Below, piece by piece: positions 1-8,291 of a stretch of DNA of 64,000 bases (position 1 is the stretch's first letter; the number at the start of each line of letters is the position of its first letter). The stretch comes from VXLM01 sp965242665 (GTDB lineage Bacteria; Chloroflexota; Dehalococcoidia; Lucifugimonadales; VXLM01): positions 1,984,001 to 2,048,000 of the forward strand of contig OZ251484.1 in the NCBI GenBank assembly GCA_965242665.1, written 5' to 3'. Below the pieces are notes generated by a model that saw only the letters and a list, made by a program, of their open reading frames with translations, was not told where the DNA came from and did not search any database. The position numbers and the translations under genes were made by a program.

Positions 1-1
1 G

Positions 2-64
2 GATTTTCGGGTGAAGGATCAGCCCGTAATGACTCAAGCGCAGATGGACAGCTTCATTCCCTAA
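2..64 (+). CDS. C-terminal end of an unidentified protein (partial)
   Basis: The window opens inside a frame that stays open from base 2 to a TAA at 62-64 and encodes 20 residues ending QMDSFIP. The stretch is too short to recognise a family. It could be the true 3' end of a gene starting outside the window or a chance open stretch. Confidence 0.3.
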   Translation, partial: DFRVKDQPVMTQAQMDSFIP

Positions 65-122
65 TGACCGCGCCGCCCAGGTAGTGTATACTGCCTATAT
101 TGAAATGAAGGAGGGCGGCGGA

Positions 123-578
123 ATGAAGGTCGGGCTGATGGTCGGGATGATGTGCGCGGTCATGATCGCGTGCGGCGATGGAGAGAGACTCAGAGAAGTT
201 GAGAAGCAGTTGTCGGTTGCAGAAGAACGACTTGCGGCACATAAGAAAACCGCCGCCGCCGCCGCAACCGCAACGGCTGGGTATGAAAGAACCGCCGCCG
301 CCGCAACCGCAACCGCAAGGCATCGCTACGAATGCAATATGAAGATCGCTGCCTCTATCCTACTCTTTGCTCGTCTAACAGTAGAGCGGTGGTCGCAGTT
401 CGCCGCAGTTCAAGGGGTGGATGAGGAAGCCGTTGAAAAACGGAGGGGGTTAATTGAGGAGGTAGATGAGCCTTTACTGACTGAGTGGGCTGAAAGAGCT
501 TGGCCCCTCATAGATAGGTATTGGGGGTCGGATGAAATAGAGCCAATAATTGAGGACTTGAGGACGGGGAGATGTTGA
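123..578 (+). CDS. Small lipoprotein with coiled coil and Ala/Thr repeat
   Basis: The start at 123 is chosen because AAGGAGG lies at 108-114 and because it begins a short signal peptide ending in the lipobox MIAC (Cys17). The mature protein is therefore probably a membrane-anchored lipoprotein of about 135 residues. After the Cys comes a charged coiled-coil stretch (ERLREVEKQL...), then two copies of an Ala/Thr-rich unit. The copies are encoded by tandem GCCGCC/GCAACC repeats near 250-320 and are a likely site of replication slippage. The C-terminal half is helical with Trp and acidic residues (TEWAERAWPLIDRYW). A TATACT hexamer at 87-92 could be the -10 box. I do not recognise the family. 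Confidence 0.65.
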   Translation: MKVGLMVGMMCAVMIACGDGERLREVEKQLSVAEERLAAHKKTAAAAATATAGYERTAAAATATARHRYECNMKIAASILLFARLTVERWSQFAAVQGVDEEAVEKRRGLIEEVDEPLLTEWAERAWPLIDRYWGSDEIEPIIEDLRTGRC

Positions 579-729
579 CTGGGGAGCCCCCGCCCGCGTT
601 ACGAATGTCGAATCCGCGCTTGACAAACTGCGCACGGCCGCGCCGCATATGACGCCGCGGTCTAATACACAGCACTCGCCCCGAACCCATCGGATGCTCG
701 ACGGAGGGGAAATTCTGAGGATCGACGCC

Positions 730-1122
730 ATGTCCACGCTCGACTACATCTACATCGAGGTTGAAGACAACCCAAACTGCGGTTACATGCCGATGCAGGT
801 CTACGAGCCGCAGGCCGAGTCCCGCCCCATAACGCGCGTTCGCATCGAAGAACCCGACTACCCTCACGGAGTGTACGAGGTAACCGGTTGGAGCAGCGCA
901 GAAGACGGATCCGCGGTCGAGGCGTCCTATGCGCCCGTCTCGGACTCCGGACAGGCGACCGCGCATCTCGTCTACGGCGGGGATTGGGGCGTTCGACTCA
1001 AGCCCGTTGGACTCGATGAGGATTGGGATACGGACAGCCCTCGTCAATACGGCGAGCCATACCTGATCCTGCTTGACGCGGAAGCCATTCTCTCGACCGC
1101 TCCTGATTCCCCCGGGGCATGA
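730..1122 (+). CDS. Hypothetical protein, about 130 residues
   Basis: The start at 730 follows TGAGG at 716-720; an in-frame ATG at 694 would add 12 residues. The product is acidic, has no signal peptide or membrane segment, and looks like a small mainly beta protein. No family was recognised. An opposite-strand frame overlaps most of it, but the plus-strand product has the more natural composition, so it is preferred. The gene stands alone between the lipoprotein and the aminotransferase. Confidence 0.45.
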   Translation: MSTLDYIYIEVEDNPNCGYMPMQVYEPQAESRPITRVRIEEPDYPHGVYEVTGWSSAEDGSAVEASYAPVSDSGQATAHLVYGGDWGVRLKPVGLDEDWDTDSPRQYGEPYLILLDAEAILSTAPDSPGA

Positions 1123-1315
1123 GCGGCTTGCGGAAACGCTCCTGGCGCAGGGACCTTGGCCCCGCTGCCCGCTCTTCTTGTATTATGAGAGACTATCCTC
1201 CCAATGTACCCGCGCCCGTGGCGGTAACCTGTGTTCGTCTTGAGGGCGCCTGTATGAAGACTGAAGGAACTGCATCCTGAGACATCGTCAAGGAAGTTGC
1301 CGTGGAGAAGACCGA

Positions 1316-2476
1316 GTGAACGTAGACGAGATACGCAGCCGAATCCCCGCGCTCCAGCACTGCGCGTACTTGAACATGAGCTACGGACCAAAGCCGACGC
1401 CTGTGGTCGACGAGGCCGTCCGCGTCGCAAGGTTCGTCGAGCAATACGGTACGCAGACGCCCAAGGTCATGGAAGAGGTCGAACGGGTCTACGAAGGCGC
1501 GCGCGTCGACGCGGCACGCTTGCTCGGAGCGGCGAACGACGAGGTCGCGCTCACCCGCCACGTTTCCGAGGGCATCAATATCGTAGCGACCGGTATCGAT
1601 TGGGAACCTGGAGACGAAGTCATCATAACCGATGAGGAGCACCCCGCAGGTTCGCTGCCGTGGATGAATCTCGCGCGTCGGCGCGGCGTCGTCGTCAACA
1701 AGCTGCAGCTCGCCCCCTACGATACCGCAATCCTTCTCGAACGACTCGACCAGGCCATCACCCCCCGATCCAAGTTCCTTTGTCTCAGCCATGTCTCCAC
1801 GAGAACCGGCTATGTGCTTCCCGCCCGCGAGATTTCCCTTCTCGCCCGCGAGCGCGGTGTTCCGGTTCTCTTCGACGGCGCGCACGCCGTCGGCCTCATT
1901 CCCGTCGACGTCAAGGACATCGGCTGCGACTACTACTCCGCATGTGGGCACAAGTGGCTCCTTGCGCCTCAAGGCACGGGCTTCCTCTACGTCGACCGCA
2001 CGAAGCTGGACGACCTGGAGGTCACTTGGATCGGCGCGGGCGCTGCCGGTTCATGGAACCTCGAACGACTCGAATTCGAGCCGCTCGATACCGCTGCGAA
2101 GTTCGAATTCGGCACCAGAGACAAGACCGTCTACGCCGCGCTCTCCACAGCCATCCGCATGGCGGAGGAAATCGGTGTCCGCAGTATTGCGCGGCGGAGC
2201 TGGGATCTCTCCGACCGGCTCCGGCGCCGCCTCTCGGACGTTCCCGGCTTCTGTCTGCGAACTCCGATGGACCGCGTCCGCAGCACCGGCATATCCGCGT
2301 TCGACGTCACCCGCTTGGATGTGGACGACCTCGTTCGCCTGCTGTGGGACGAGCGCCGCGTGTTGGTGGCCGCAACGAACGGCAGCTTGAGGGTATCGAC
2401 GCCATACTTCGCGCTCGAAGATGAGATAGACGCGCTCGCCGACGTACTATCGGAGTTGTCAACCGCCCGACCCTAG
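1316..2476 (+). CDS. Class V aminotransferase (isopenicillin N epimerase/cysteine desulfurase-like)
   Basis: This is a PLP enzyme of the class V fold, 386 residues, normal for the family. The pyridine-ring Asp is D187 in FDGAH and the PLP Lys is K213 in CGHKWLLAPQG. The sequence TDEEHPAG near residue 106 matches the conserved substrate-side segment. The GTG start is preceded by GTGGAGAAG. It has no obvious desulfurase Cys loop, so an epimerase-like or general aminotransferase activity is more likely than sulfur transfer. The substrate is unknown. It is followed after 248 bases without visible features by another PLP aminotransferase on the same strand, so a shared amino-acid pathway is possible but unproven. 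Confidence 0.85.
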   Translation: MNVDEIRSRIPALQHCAYLNMSYGPKPTPVVDEAVRVARFVEQYGTQTPKVMEEVERVYEGARVDAARLLGAANDEVALTRHVSEGINIVATGIDWEPGDEVIITDEEHPAGSLPWMNLARRRGVVVNKLQLAPYDTAILLERLDQAITPRSKFLCLSHVSTRTGYVLPAREISLLARERGVPVLFDGAHAVGLIPVDVKDIGCDYYSACGHKWLLAPQGTGFLYVDRTKLDDLEVTWIGAGAAGSWNLERLEFEPLDTAAKFEFGTRDKTVYAALSTAIRMAEEIGVRSIARRSWDLSDRLRRRLSDVPGFCLRTPMDRVRSTGISAFDVTRLDVDDLVRLLWDERRVLVAATNGSLRVSTPYFALEDEIDALADVLSELSTARP

Positions 2477-2724
2477 CCGTCCGCGCCGCCAATGCGCGGG
2501 GTATGGACGGCACGCCGTGATGGAGTGACGCAGGCCGCCGCTCCTCCGCGGAGCTGTGGGTGTCTACGAGATGCGGGCATGGTCGAGTGCCCTGCGTCCT
2601 TCCGGTGGCTCTCATTGGCCCCTTTCGGAGTCCAAGTGGAGGTGTACTGTTCGGGAATTCTCTTGTAGCATAGATTATGCACGCGATTGATCGTCCTGTG
2701 GTCTTTCGGGTCAGGAGCAAGGGT

Positions 2725-3633
2725 ATGGACTTTGCGGCGTACTGGAACGGGGAATGGATACCGAGCGAGGAGATGCGGATCGACCCTCTCGACCGAGGGT
2801 TTACCGTTGCAGACGCGACGTTCGAGGCTACCCGCACGTTCAACGGCAAGATATTCCATCTCGATGACCACATCGACCGGCTGTACCGTTCCCTCGACTA
2901 CATTCGCCTCGATCCTGGGCTAACGCCCATGGAGATGGCAGAGTTGACTTATGAGGCTGTCGAGCGCAACCTGCATATGCTGGAGACCGTTGGCGACTTG
3001 CATATCCACCACTTCGTGACGCGGGGGCACGGACGTCGGGCGTGGTCGGCGTCCTCGCCTCAGGTCGGTATCCGCGTCTCCGGCTTGGACTTCGCCGGGT
3101 ACTACACCGCGTATCGGGGCGTGCGCGCGGTGATAACCCGAACGCAGTCATACGAGGCAGAGTCGCTCGACCCAAAGATCAAGCACTACAGCCGCATGAA
3201 TTTCAACCTGGCTGAACTCGAGGCGAACGAGGTTGACCCTGAGGCGCTTCCCATCTTGCGCGACCGCCATGGCTATATCACAGAAGGATCGACCTACAAC
3301 GTCTTCATCGTGAGCGGCGGCATCCTTCGCACGTCCACCACCCGAAACGCCTTGGAGGGGGTCTCTCGTAAGATTGCGCTCGAACTCGCGTCCCAGATTG
3401 GAATCGAGGCGCGAGTCGAGGATATTCAACCATACGATGTGCTCACCGCAGATGAATGCTTCTTCACCAGCACATCCTGGTGCATGGCGCCGGTGACGCG
3501 CGTCGACAAGCGTCCGGTGGGAAGCGGCGCAGTCGGCCCCGTGACCAAGCGTTTGCTCGCCGCGTGGAGCGAGAGCGTCGGACTCGACATCGTCGATCAG
3601 GCTGTGCGGTACGGCAGCCCTCGTGGTTCCTAA
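2725..3633 (+). CDS. Class IV aminotransferase (branched-chain/D-amino acid type)
   Basis: This fold-type IV PLP enzyme has 302 residues from the ATG at 2725, which has AGGAG eight bases upstream; an earlier in-frame ATG at 2677 lacks a site. The N-terminal motif DRGFTVADATFE, the PLP lysine in PKIKHYSRMNF (about K153) and the phosphate-binding ITEGSTYNVF are all present. The family includes branched-chain aminotransferase, D-alanine aminotransferase and 4-amino-4-deoxychorismate lyase. The residues visible do not decide between them, though the YNxF cup and C-terminal TSTSWCMAPV favour the branched-chain type. Its last four bases overlap the 3' end of the convergent HIRAN gene. Confidence 0.85.
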   Translation: MDFAAYWNGEWIPSEEMRIDPLDRGFTVADATFEATRTFNGKIFHLDDHIDRLYRSLDYIRLDPGLTPMEMAELTYEAVERNLHMLETVGDLHIHHFVTRGHGRRAWSASSPQVGIRVSGLDFAGYYTAYRGVRAVITRTQSYEAESLDPKIKHYSRMNFNLAELEANEVDPEALPILRDRHGYITEGSTYNVFIVSGGILRTSTTRNALEGVSRKIALELASQIGIEARVEDIQPYDVLTADECFFTSTSWCMAPVTRVDKRPVGSGAVGPVTKRLLAAWSESVGLDIVDQAVRYGSPRGS

Positions 3634-4418
3634 TCGGGCAACACGAGTTTAGGGGCCGAACCAACGCCGTCTTCGAATCCTAGATCGATCAAGGGGATGT
3701 AATCATGGCCGGACATCGGCTCGTGATTCTCCCAGCGGCCGTGCATCTCAATCAAGATGCGCTGTCGCAACGGCGCTCCATGAACCATGGGATTGACTCG
3801 CGCCACGCGCGCCTCGTACTTCCCACCCGCCGCCAAGTCTGGTGAGAGATAGCGTGGCGCCCATCCAATCATCTGGTAGTCTGTCGTCTGTAGTTGCACC
3901 GCAGGCGTATCATTCTGATTGGCCGGCTCGAGGGACACGCGGAGTTCTTCCCCCTCCTGGAGCGTATCGAGCCGCTCCCGGGCGAGCTCGCCGACGTCAC
4001 GCCAGCCGTGGAGGAAGAATCGGCAAGCGAAACTTCCGTCATCATGCTTTGATATCTTCGGAAAGACCCTGAATGGGTCAGTCACGCGGTGGCCGCCGTT
4101 CGCAGATAGAATGTCGATGGGATCCGCGTTTGGCGAAAGGTCGAGGGTCCGCAGGTAGTCCGCGAAGTCGGGCCGGCTCGGCGCCATGACCCGGTTTTGG
4201 AATAGCGGGAAGAGATCCGACGCGCGGTAGTCCTGCTCAGGTTCGGGGAAGTCCAAGAGCCACGGAAGACCTACTTTCTGACGAGCCCGTTCTGCCCCGC
4301 CGGTGTATCGGAAGCGGTACATGGAACGCTCCACGTCCGCATCCAGCCGGCCGATCGGAAACCACTCTCGGATCCGTGGTTCGTTCTGCCAAGCCAGGAA
4401 TAGGGTTCGTTCGCTCAT
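3630..4418 (-). CDS. HIRAN-domain protein coupled to HipA-like kinase gene
   Basis: The protein has 262 residues. The N-terminal half contains the segment LFPLFQNRVMAPSRPDF and is typical of partner proteins of HipA-like kinases. The C-terminal part carries a HIRAN domain: LQEGEELRVSLEPANQNDTP, then IGWAPRYLSPDLA. HIRAN is a DNA-end or damaged-DNA binding fold in eukaryotic helicases such as HLTF; its role in bacterial stand-alone proteins is not settled. The ATG follows the TAA of the HipA-like gene with no spacing (TAAATG), so translation is coupled. With the kinase gene broken upstream, this protein may be poorly made or orphaned. A stress-response or toxin-antitoxin role is an inference from the pairing. 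Confidence 0.75.
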   Translation of the reverse strand: MSERTLFLAWQNEPRIREWFPIGRLDADVERSMYRFRYTGGAERARQKVGLPWLLDFPEPEQDYRASDLFPLFQNRVMAPSRPDFADYLRTLDLSPNADPIDILSANGGHRVTDPFRVFPKISKHDDGSFACRFFLHGWRDVGELARERLDTLQEGEELRVSLEPANQNDTPAVQLQTTDYQMIGWAPRYLSPDLAAGGKYEARVARVNPMVHGAPLRQRILIEMHGRWENHEPMSGHDYIPLIDLGFEDGVGSAPKLVLPD

Positions 4419-5150
4419 TTACATCAGACCCCGCATTGTGTGTATAGTATACCGCATGAGCGCGACGACGAATTTCCGTGCGACAGGAGTTATCCAGCCG
4501 TCGGGCACTCGGTTCACGAGTTCGCGCAGCGAATCGTCGTTCAGTTTCTCGAGGCGCGAGATCGCCGGACGGAAAATGTCCGCTTCGCCGCGAGCCGCCA
4601 ATCGAACTAACTCCAACGGACTGGGGGCACGCTTCTCGGAATTCGACCAGTAGATCCCTCCCCGTCCTCGGTGTGCATAGTGGCCTATGCTGTTCTCGGT
4701 CAACCGCTGATTACGCTTCTCGTCCGAGAGCTCACGCCCCAGAGAAGATGCGTGATCGAACGATGGAGCCAAGCAACCCATCAAACCTTCATCCGTCCAG
4801 GTTCGTAGGATGCCCCAATTCTCGTGATGGCGGTCCGTATTTCCGATCACGGCGTCCAACACCACGTATTCGGCAAATTGACGTTTTGTCTTCTCGACGG
4901 CGTCATCCCCTATGAATGTGCGCTCAATCGCGCGGCAGATATTCTCTAGCGTATGGTCCGATTGGCCAAACCTCAATTGAGGGTCGTATCTAAACATCGT
5001 TCCCGCCAGCGCTTGGTTGCCGTGAACCAGTTCCCATCCTTCGTCGACGAAGGAATCCGACACCGTCCCACGAGTACGATTGTAGACGGCCAGATCCACC
5101 CTGCTGCAAGGAATTCCCAAAAGACCCGCTACTTCCGCTGCAATCTTCTC

Positions 5151-5393
5151 GGTACCGTTGCGTTAGTGTGTTTGCACAGGAGGGAGTATGAGTGATCTGA
5201 TAGCGGCTATCCTAGATGCGGGGATATGCGACCATGAGCTGCGGGAGACGTCGAAGACGCCGAAGGCGATAATATTCGACGAGCCGGTGACCAGCATCGA
5301 TTTGACGTGTGACGAGTGCGGCTATGACATCACGGTGCGGTGGACGGCGGACGAGGAGTAGCGGAGTGACAAACACACTAACGCAACACAACC
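5151..5393 (+). mobile_element. 243-bp non-autonomous TIR element, copy 1 (one small ORF as cargo)
   Basis: The ends are inverted repeats of 24 bp, 5151-5174 and 5370-5393. They share the core GTTGCGTTAGTGTGTTTG and the outer GGT, and differ in three bases next to it (ACC versus TGT). The element is flanked by 8-bp direct duplications ATCTTCTC at 5143-5150 and 5394-5401. It splits the HipA-like gene, and removal restores that frame exactly. It holds no transposase, only one 57-codon ORF whose Shine-Dalgarno sequence starts directly after the left TIR. The same ends and target-site size recur at 22151-22704. Eight-base duplications and GG-starting ends fit several IS families, IS1595 among them; the parent is not in this window. 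Confidence 0.9.
5188..5361 (+). CDS. 57-residue zinc-ribbon-like cargo protein of the TIR element
   Basis: This ORF has a strong Shine-Dalgarno sequence (CAGGAGGGAG) four bases beyond the left inverted repeat and ends nine bases before the right one, so it fills the element. The product starts MSDLIAAILDAG and has possible metal ligands C14, H16, C41 and C44 (CDH ... CDEC), arranged like a small zinc ribbon. It is acidic. No family was recognised. It lies on the strand opposite to the kinase gene it interrupts. Its placement matches that of the first ORF in the second copy of the element, although the two proteins are unrelated. Confidence 0.6.
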   Translation: MSDLIAAILDAGICDHELRETSKTPKAIIFDEPVTSIDLTCDECGYDITVRWTADEE

Positions 5394-5594
5394 ATCTTCT
5401 CCGCCCAGTGCTCGCCCGTGTTCTCTCTGGGATATTTGAAGAGTCGCGTGGACTCGCTCTCTTGGTCACGATACCAAAACTTTTTCCTAGCGCCTCTACT
5501 CTCCTGGTCGTCTGCGCCCTTTGGGTCGATCGCCTCTTCGACGTCGACGACACGATATAGTTCCTGCATCGCCGGACTCCCCCCATGCGGGCGG

Positions 5595-6437
5595 TTATCC
5601 CTTGCCCAGCCGCCGCATGAGCATGTCCTCGTGGGACTCCTCCGCGTGCTGAATTGCGGACTCCGGTACGGGCAGGCTCGACAGCAGCTCGACCCGGTCC
5701 CGGACGAAGCCCTCCGCATACGGCACCTGTTGGAAGAAGCCGAGGTTTCCTAGCGTCAACGTCATCCGTTGGCGGGAGCTTTCTGGCGTGTGTCCCTGGC
5801 TGACATAGGTCGCCTCGGCCTCGACGCGCTGCTCGAACCAGTCGCTGATGTCGATGATGAAATCGAGCTGGTTCCGCTCGAAGTAGACCCCGGGGTAGTA
5901 CGTGACTGGGATTCGGTGCGGAGCCATGGTCATTCCGTGCGTGGCGGTCGCCGCTCGGTTACGCGCTTCGAGGCTTGCGTAGGCCGTCTCCAGATGGTCG
6001 TCGAACCCGCCGGACGGATACTCCCTTCCCTGAGTCAAGAAAGGACTCTGAGTAATCATGACGTGCGGGCGAACTTTCTGGATGATATCCTGCAGAGACT
6101 GGATGGCGTCCGGCGACGAGCTGAGGCGGAACGGCTCTGGGAACCCCAGCATCCGAACGTCTGCGATGCCAAAGACGGCGCACGCCTTCCGAAGCTCGTC
6201 GATCTTCTGATCCGTGTACTGTTCCGGCGTCTCGCTCATCACTGCAGGATCCCGCTCGGCGGGCGGCTTCTGCAACTCGTCTGCGAGACGCTCGTTATGG
6301 ATGTTGACGCCCGCCGTCATGCTCACGACGGTAACCTCGTCTCCCAGCGAGGTATGGATCCCAAGCGTGCCGGCGTAGTGGGTGAAGTCGTGCGGGTGCG
6401 CGTTGATGCCGAGAATGCGAAGTTTGGTGCGAGCCAT
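5595..6437 (-). CDS. PIG-L (LmbE-like) deacetylase
   Basis: This 280-residue protein belongs to the GlcNAc-PI de-N-acetylase family of zinc amidohydrolases that remove acetyl groups from N-acetylglucosaminyl substrates. The N-terminal zinc motif is INAHPHD, a variant of the usual AHPDD, and a second segment MITQSPFLT precedes the conserved DDH (FDDHLETAYAS). A clear Shine-Dalgarno sequence (GGGAGGAGG) precedes the ATG at 6437. The substrate is unknown; members act in mycothiol synthesis, lincomycin synthesis or cell-surface sugar metabolism. It is divergent from the following cupredoxin lipoprotein gene. Confidence 0.8.
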   Translation of the reverse strand: MARTKLRILGINAHPHDFTHYAGTLGIHTSLGDEVTVVSMTAGVNIHNERLADELQKPPAERDPAVMSETPEQYTDQKIDELRKACAVFGIADVRMLGFPEPFRLSSSPDAIQSLQDIIQKVRPHVMITQSPFLTQGREYPSGGFDDHLETAYASLEARNRAATATHGMTMAPHRIPVTYYPGVYFERNQLDFIIDISDWFEQRVEAEATYVSQGHTPESSRQRMTLTLGNLGFFQQVPYAEGFVRDRVELLSSLPVPESAIQHAEESHEDMLMRRLGKG

Positions 6438-6646
6438 GCGGCCTCCTCCCTATCGAATCGGTGAGTGACACTGTACTATACTATATTGACGATCACATGA
6501 CGATACTAGGGACATCACAGAATTTTCTTCAGTCGCCGGGCGCACCGTCGGTCACGCGTTCCGTCGCCTCATCTGGCATTCACGCGTGCGCGCACGCCGC
6601 CGTTCCGTCGCAAGCGAGAATTCCCCCTCTAACGCGGCTCCCCGCG

Positions 6647-8179
6647 ATGCAGCGGCTGCGTGCGGTGAGGATGCCGAGCTTGCGGCTGCAGGTTCTCGCG
6701 CCGTCTCTTGCCGCACTTCTCCTGTTCGGCTGTTCATCCGGCTCGGGTGCGGATCGACCGACGCCTCAGATTGTCTCTATTCCCGCGGTACAATCCATGC
6801 CTTCCGATGCCGCCCCCGTTGCCGTGACGGTCTTCTATACGACCGACGAGGGGTTTACTCCCAAGCGCGTCGACGTCGAGCCGGGGGCTCGAGTGCGGTT
6901 CGTGAACAACTCGGACAAGCCGATCTGGCCTGCCTCGAACATCCACCCGACGCACGCTATCTTGCCGGATCTCGACGCGCAGAAGCCCATCTTGCCGGGA
7001 GAGGAGTGGGAATTCATCTTCGAGACTCGCGGGTTCTGGCGGTATCATAATCACTTGGCGCCGGAACGCGGCGGGTTGGTAGTGGCGCTGGGTGAAGACG
7101 ACGGCCCTCCGCCGGAGCCGCTTGTGATGCAAATCCCCGATCGCGAGTTCGAGCAGCCGACGGACATTTCCCCAAAGCAGTTCGTCGACCTGTTCAAAGA
7201 CGATGCGGTGATGGTCGAATTCGTCGTGCGGTACGGCCCGGAGCATACCGTCTACCTGCTCAAGGAAGGGGAAAAGCATCTCGATGTGGACTGCCACCAA
7301 CGCGCCCATGACCTGGGACGCGCTGCATTCGAGGAGTTCGGGCCGGCTGCGTTTGCGCTGTCAGGCCACGAGTGCCAAGCGGGCTCCTTCCATGGAGCGA
7401 CGGAGGCCCTCTTCGCCGAGCGTGGCACTGTAAACCTGGAAGAGGACGTCGCAACCATCTGCGCGGTTGCTTCGAACCCGTTCTTTCGACATCAGTGCGT
7501 TCACGGCGTTGGACATGGCTTGATGGCATGGACGACCTACGAGCTCCATGACGCCCTGCCTCTGTGCGATCGGATGCCTACTGAAATCGACCAAGGATCC
7601 TGCTACTCGGGGGTGTTCATGGAGAACGTCGTCGGAGGCCTGACCGGACTCATGGGGCATGTCACGCAATATCTCAAGAACGACGACCCGCACTTCCCCT
7701 GCGATGTAGTTGCCGAACAGTATCAGGAGCACTGCTACTTCTACCAAACATCTCACATGCTTACGGTCTTCGACCGTGATTTCTCCAAGGTCGCGCAGGC
7801 CTGCGCCGAGGCTCCGCCGTCCGCTCATAGGAACTGCTTTCAAAGCTATGGGAGGGACGTAGGGAACGCTACTAGGAAAGACCCTGCGGCCGCCATCTAC
7901 TATTGCGGCTTCGCTCCCGCGGGGGCAAACCGCGTCTCCTGCGTGGAGGGCGCGGCGCAAGACCGCTTCTGGGAAGAGTCGGGGGCCGAGGATGCTTTGA
8001 CCATGTGCGGTATGGTAGAGGACGCCGACGAACAGGATGCCTGCTATTGGACGATCATCGTCCGTGCGCGCGATGTGTTTCCGAGCGCGGACGGATACGA
8101 CGCGTTCTGCGGGCGGATAGACGCCAAGTGGCGGCATTGGTGCGCTTCCGCCCAAGATCCCGCGGTGGCGGGGTTTTGA
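6647..8179 (+). CDS. Lipoprotein with cupredoxin domain and Cys/His-rich repeat domain
   Basis: The start is uncertain. The ATG at 6647 begins a signal peptide with lipobox LFGC; an ATG at 6671 would also work but has no properly spaced ribosome site. Residues of about 60-155 form a cupredoxin-like domain, with the copper-site region reading FWRYHNHLAPERGG where HxH replaces the canonical CxxxH. The remaining 350 residues are rich in Cys and His, with recurring units such as CHQRAHDLG, GHECQAGSFHG, CVHGVGHGLM, CYSGVFMEN and CYFYQTSHM. HG/HGxGH pairs and regularly spaced Cys suggest a disulfide-tied or metal/heme-binding extracytoplasmic domain. I know of no assigned function. Confidence 0.7.
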   Translation: MQRLRAVRMPSLRLQVLAPSLAALLLFGCSSGSGADRPTPQIVSIPAVQSMPSDAAPVAVTVFYTTDEGFTPKRVDVEPGARVRFVNNSDKPIWPASNIHPTHAILPDLDAQKPILPGEEWEFIFETRGFWRYHNHLAPERGGLVVALGEDDGPPPEPLVMQIPDREFEQPTDISPKQFVDLFKDDAVMVEFVVRYGPEHTVYLLKEGEKHLDVDCHQRAHDLGRAAFEEFGPAAFALSGHECQAGSFHGATEALFAERGTVNLEEDVATICAVASNPFFRHQCVHGVGHGLMAWTTYELHDALPLCDRMPTEIDQGSCYSGVFMENVVGGLTGLMGHVTQYLKNDDPHFPCDVVAEQYQEHCYFYQTSHMLTVFDRDFSKVAQACAEAPPSAHRNCFQSYGRDVGNATRKDPAAAIYYCGFAPAGANRVSCVEGAAQDRFWEESGAEDALTMCGMVEDADEQDACYWTIIVRARDVFPSADGYDAFCGRIDAKWRHWCASAQDPAVAGF

Positions 8180-8291
8180 AGATGGCAACCTATCCGGGAG
8201 AATTCGCCTCCGGTGCGTTCGTCCGCGCTTTTCGCCTTGGGCGGTATGATCGCGCAAGACGAGGTTCATGCAAAGGAGCGCAAAGAACGCA

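Larger units (their letters stand above)
4419..5569 (-). pseudogene. HipA-like Ser/Thr kinase gene interrupted by a mobile element
   Basis: The 5' part (5569 down to the insertion) encodes a start MQELYRVVDVEEA and ends RENTGEHWAEK. The 3' part resumes at IAAEVAGLLGIPCSRVDL. It contains the HipA C-terminal catalytic motifs: DAVIGNTDRHHENW (catalytic Asp and Asn) and the metal-binding SFDHASSLG. Between them lies a 243-bp element at 5151-5393 flanked by the 8-bp duplication ATCTTCTC. Deleting the element plus one duplication joins AEK to IAAEVAG in frame and gives an intact protein of about 300 residues. The current allele stops soon after HWAEK (MVVLR, then TAG inside the element). Reinitiation at a TTG at 5120 could give a 233-residue C-terminal fragment. 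HipA-family kinases phosphorylate protein targets and often act as toxins. Confidence 0.88.

Noticed and set aside
250..330. GCCGCC/GCAACC repeats as a separate element
   Set aside because: They are in frame within the lipoprotein gene and are simple slippage repeats.
508..1047. 179-codon minus-strand ORF over the 730-1122 gene
   Set aside because: The composition is that of an antisense shadow (Arg/Val/Gly-rich), and it has no ribosome site or family likeness.
5120..5120. TTG at 5120 as the true start of the HipA-like gene
   Set aside because: The frame continues upstream with family-like sequence (EKIAAEVAGL) up to the inserted element, so the TTG is internal.
5769..6464. 231-codon plus-strand ORF
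   Set aside because: It is the exact antisense of the PIG-L deacetylase, whose motifs are clear.
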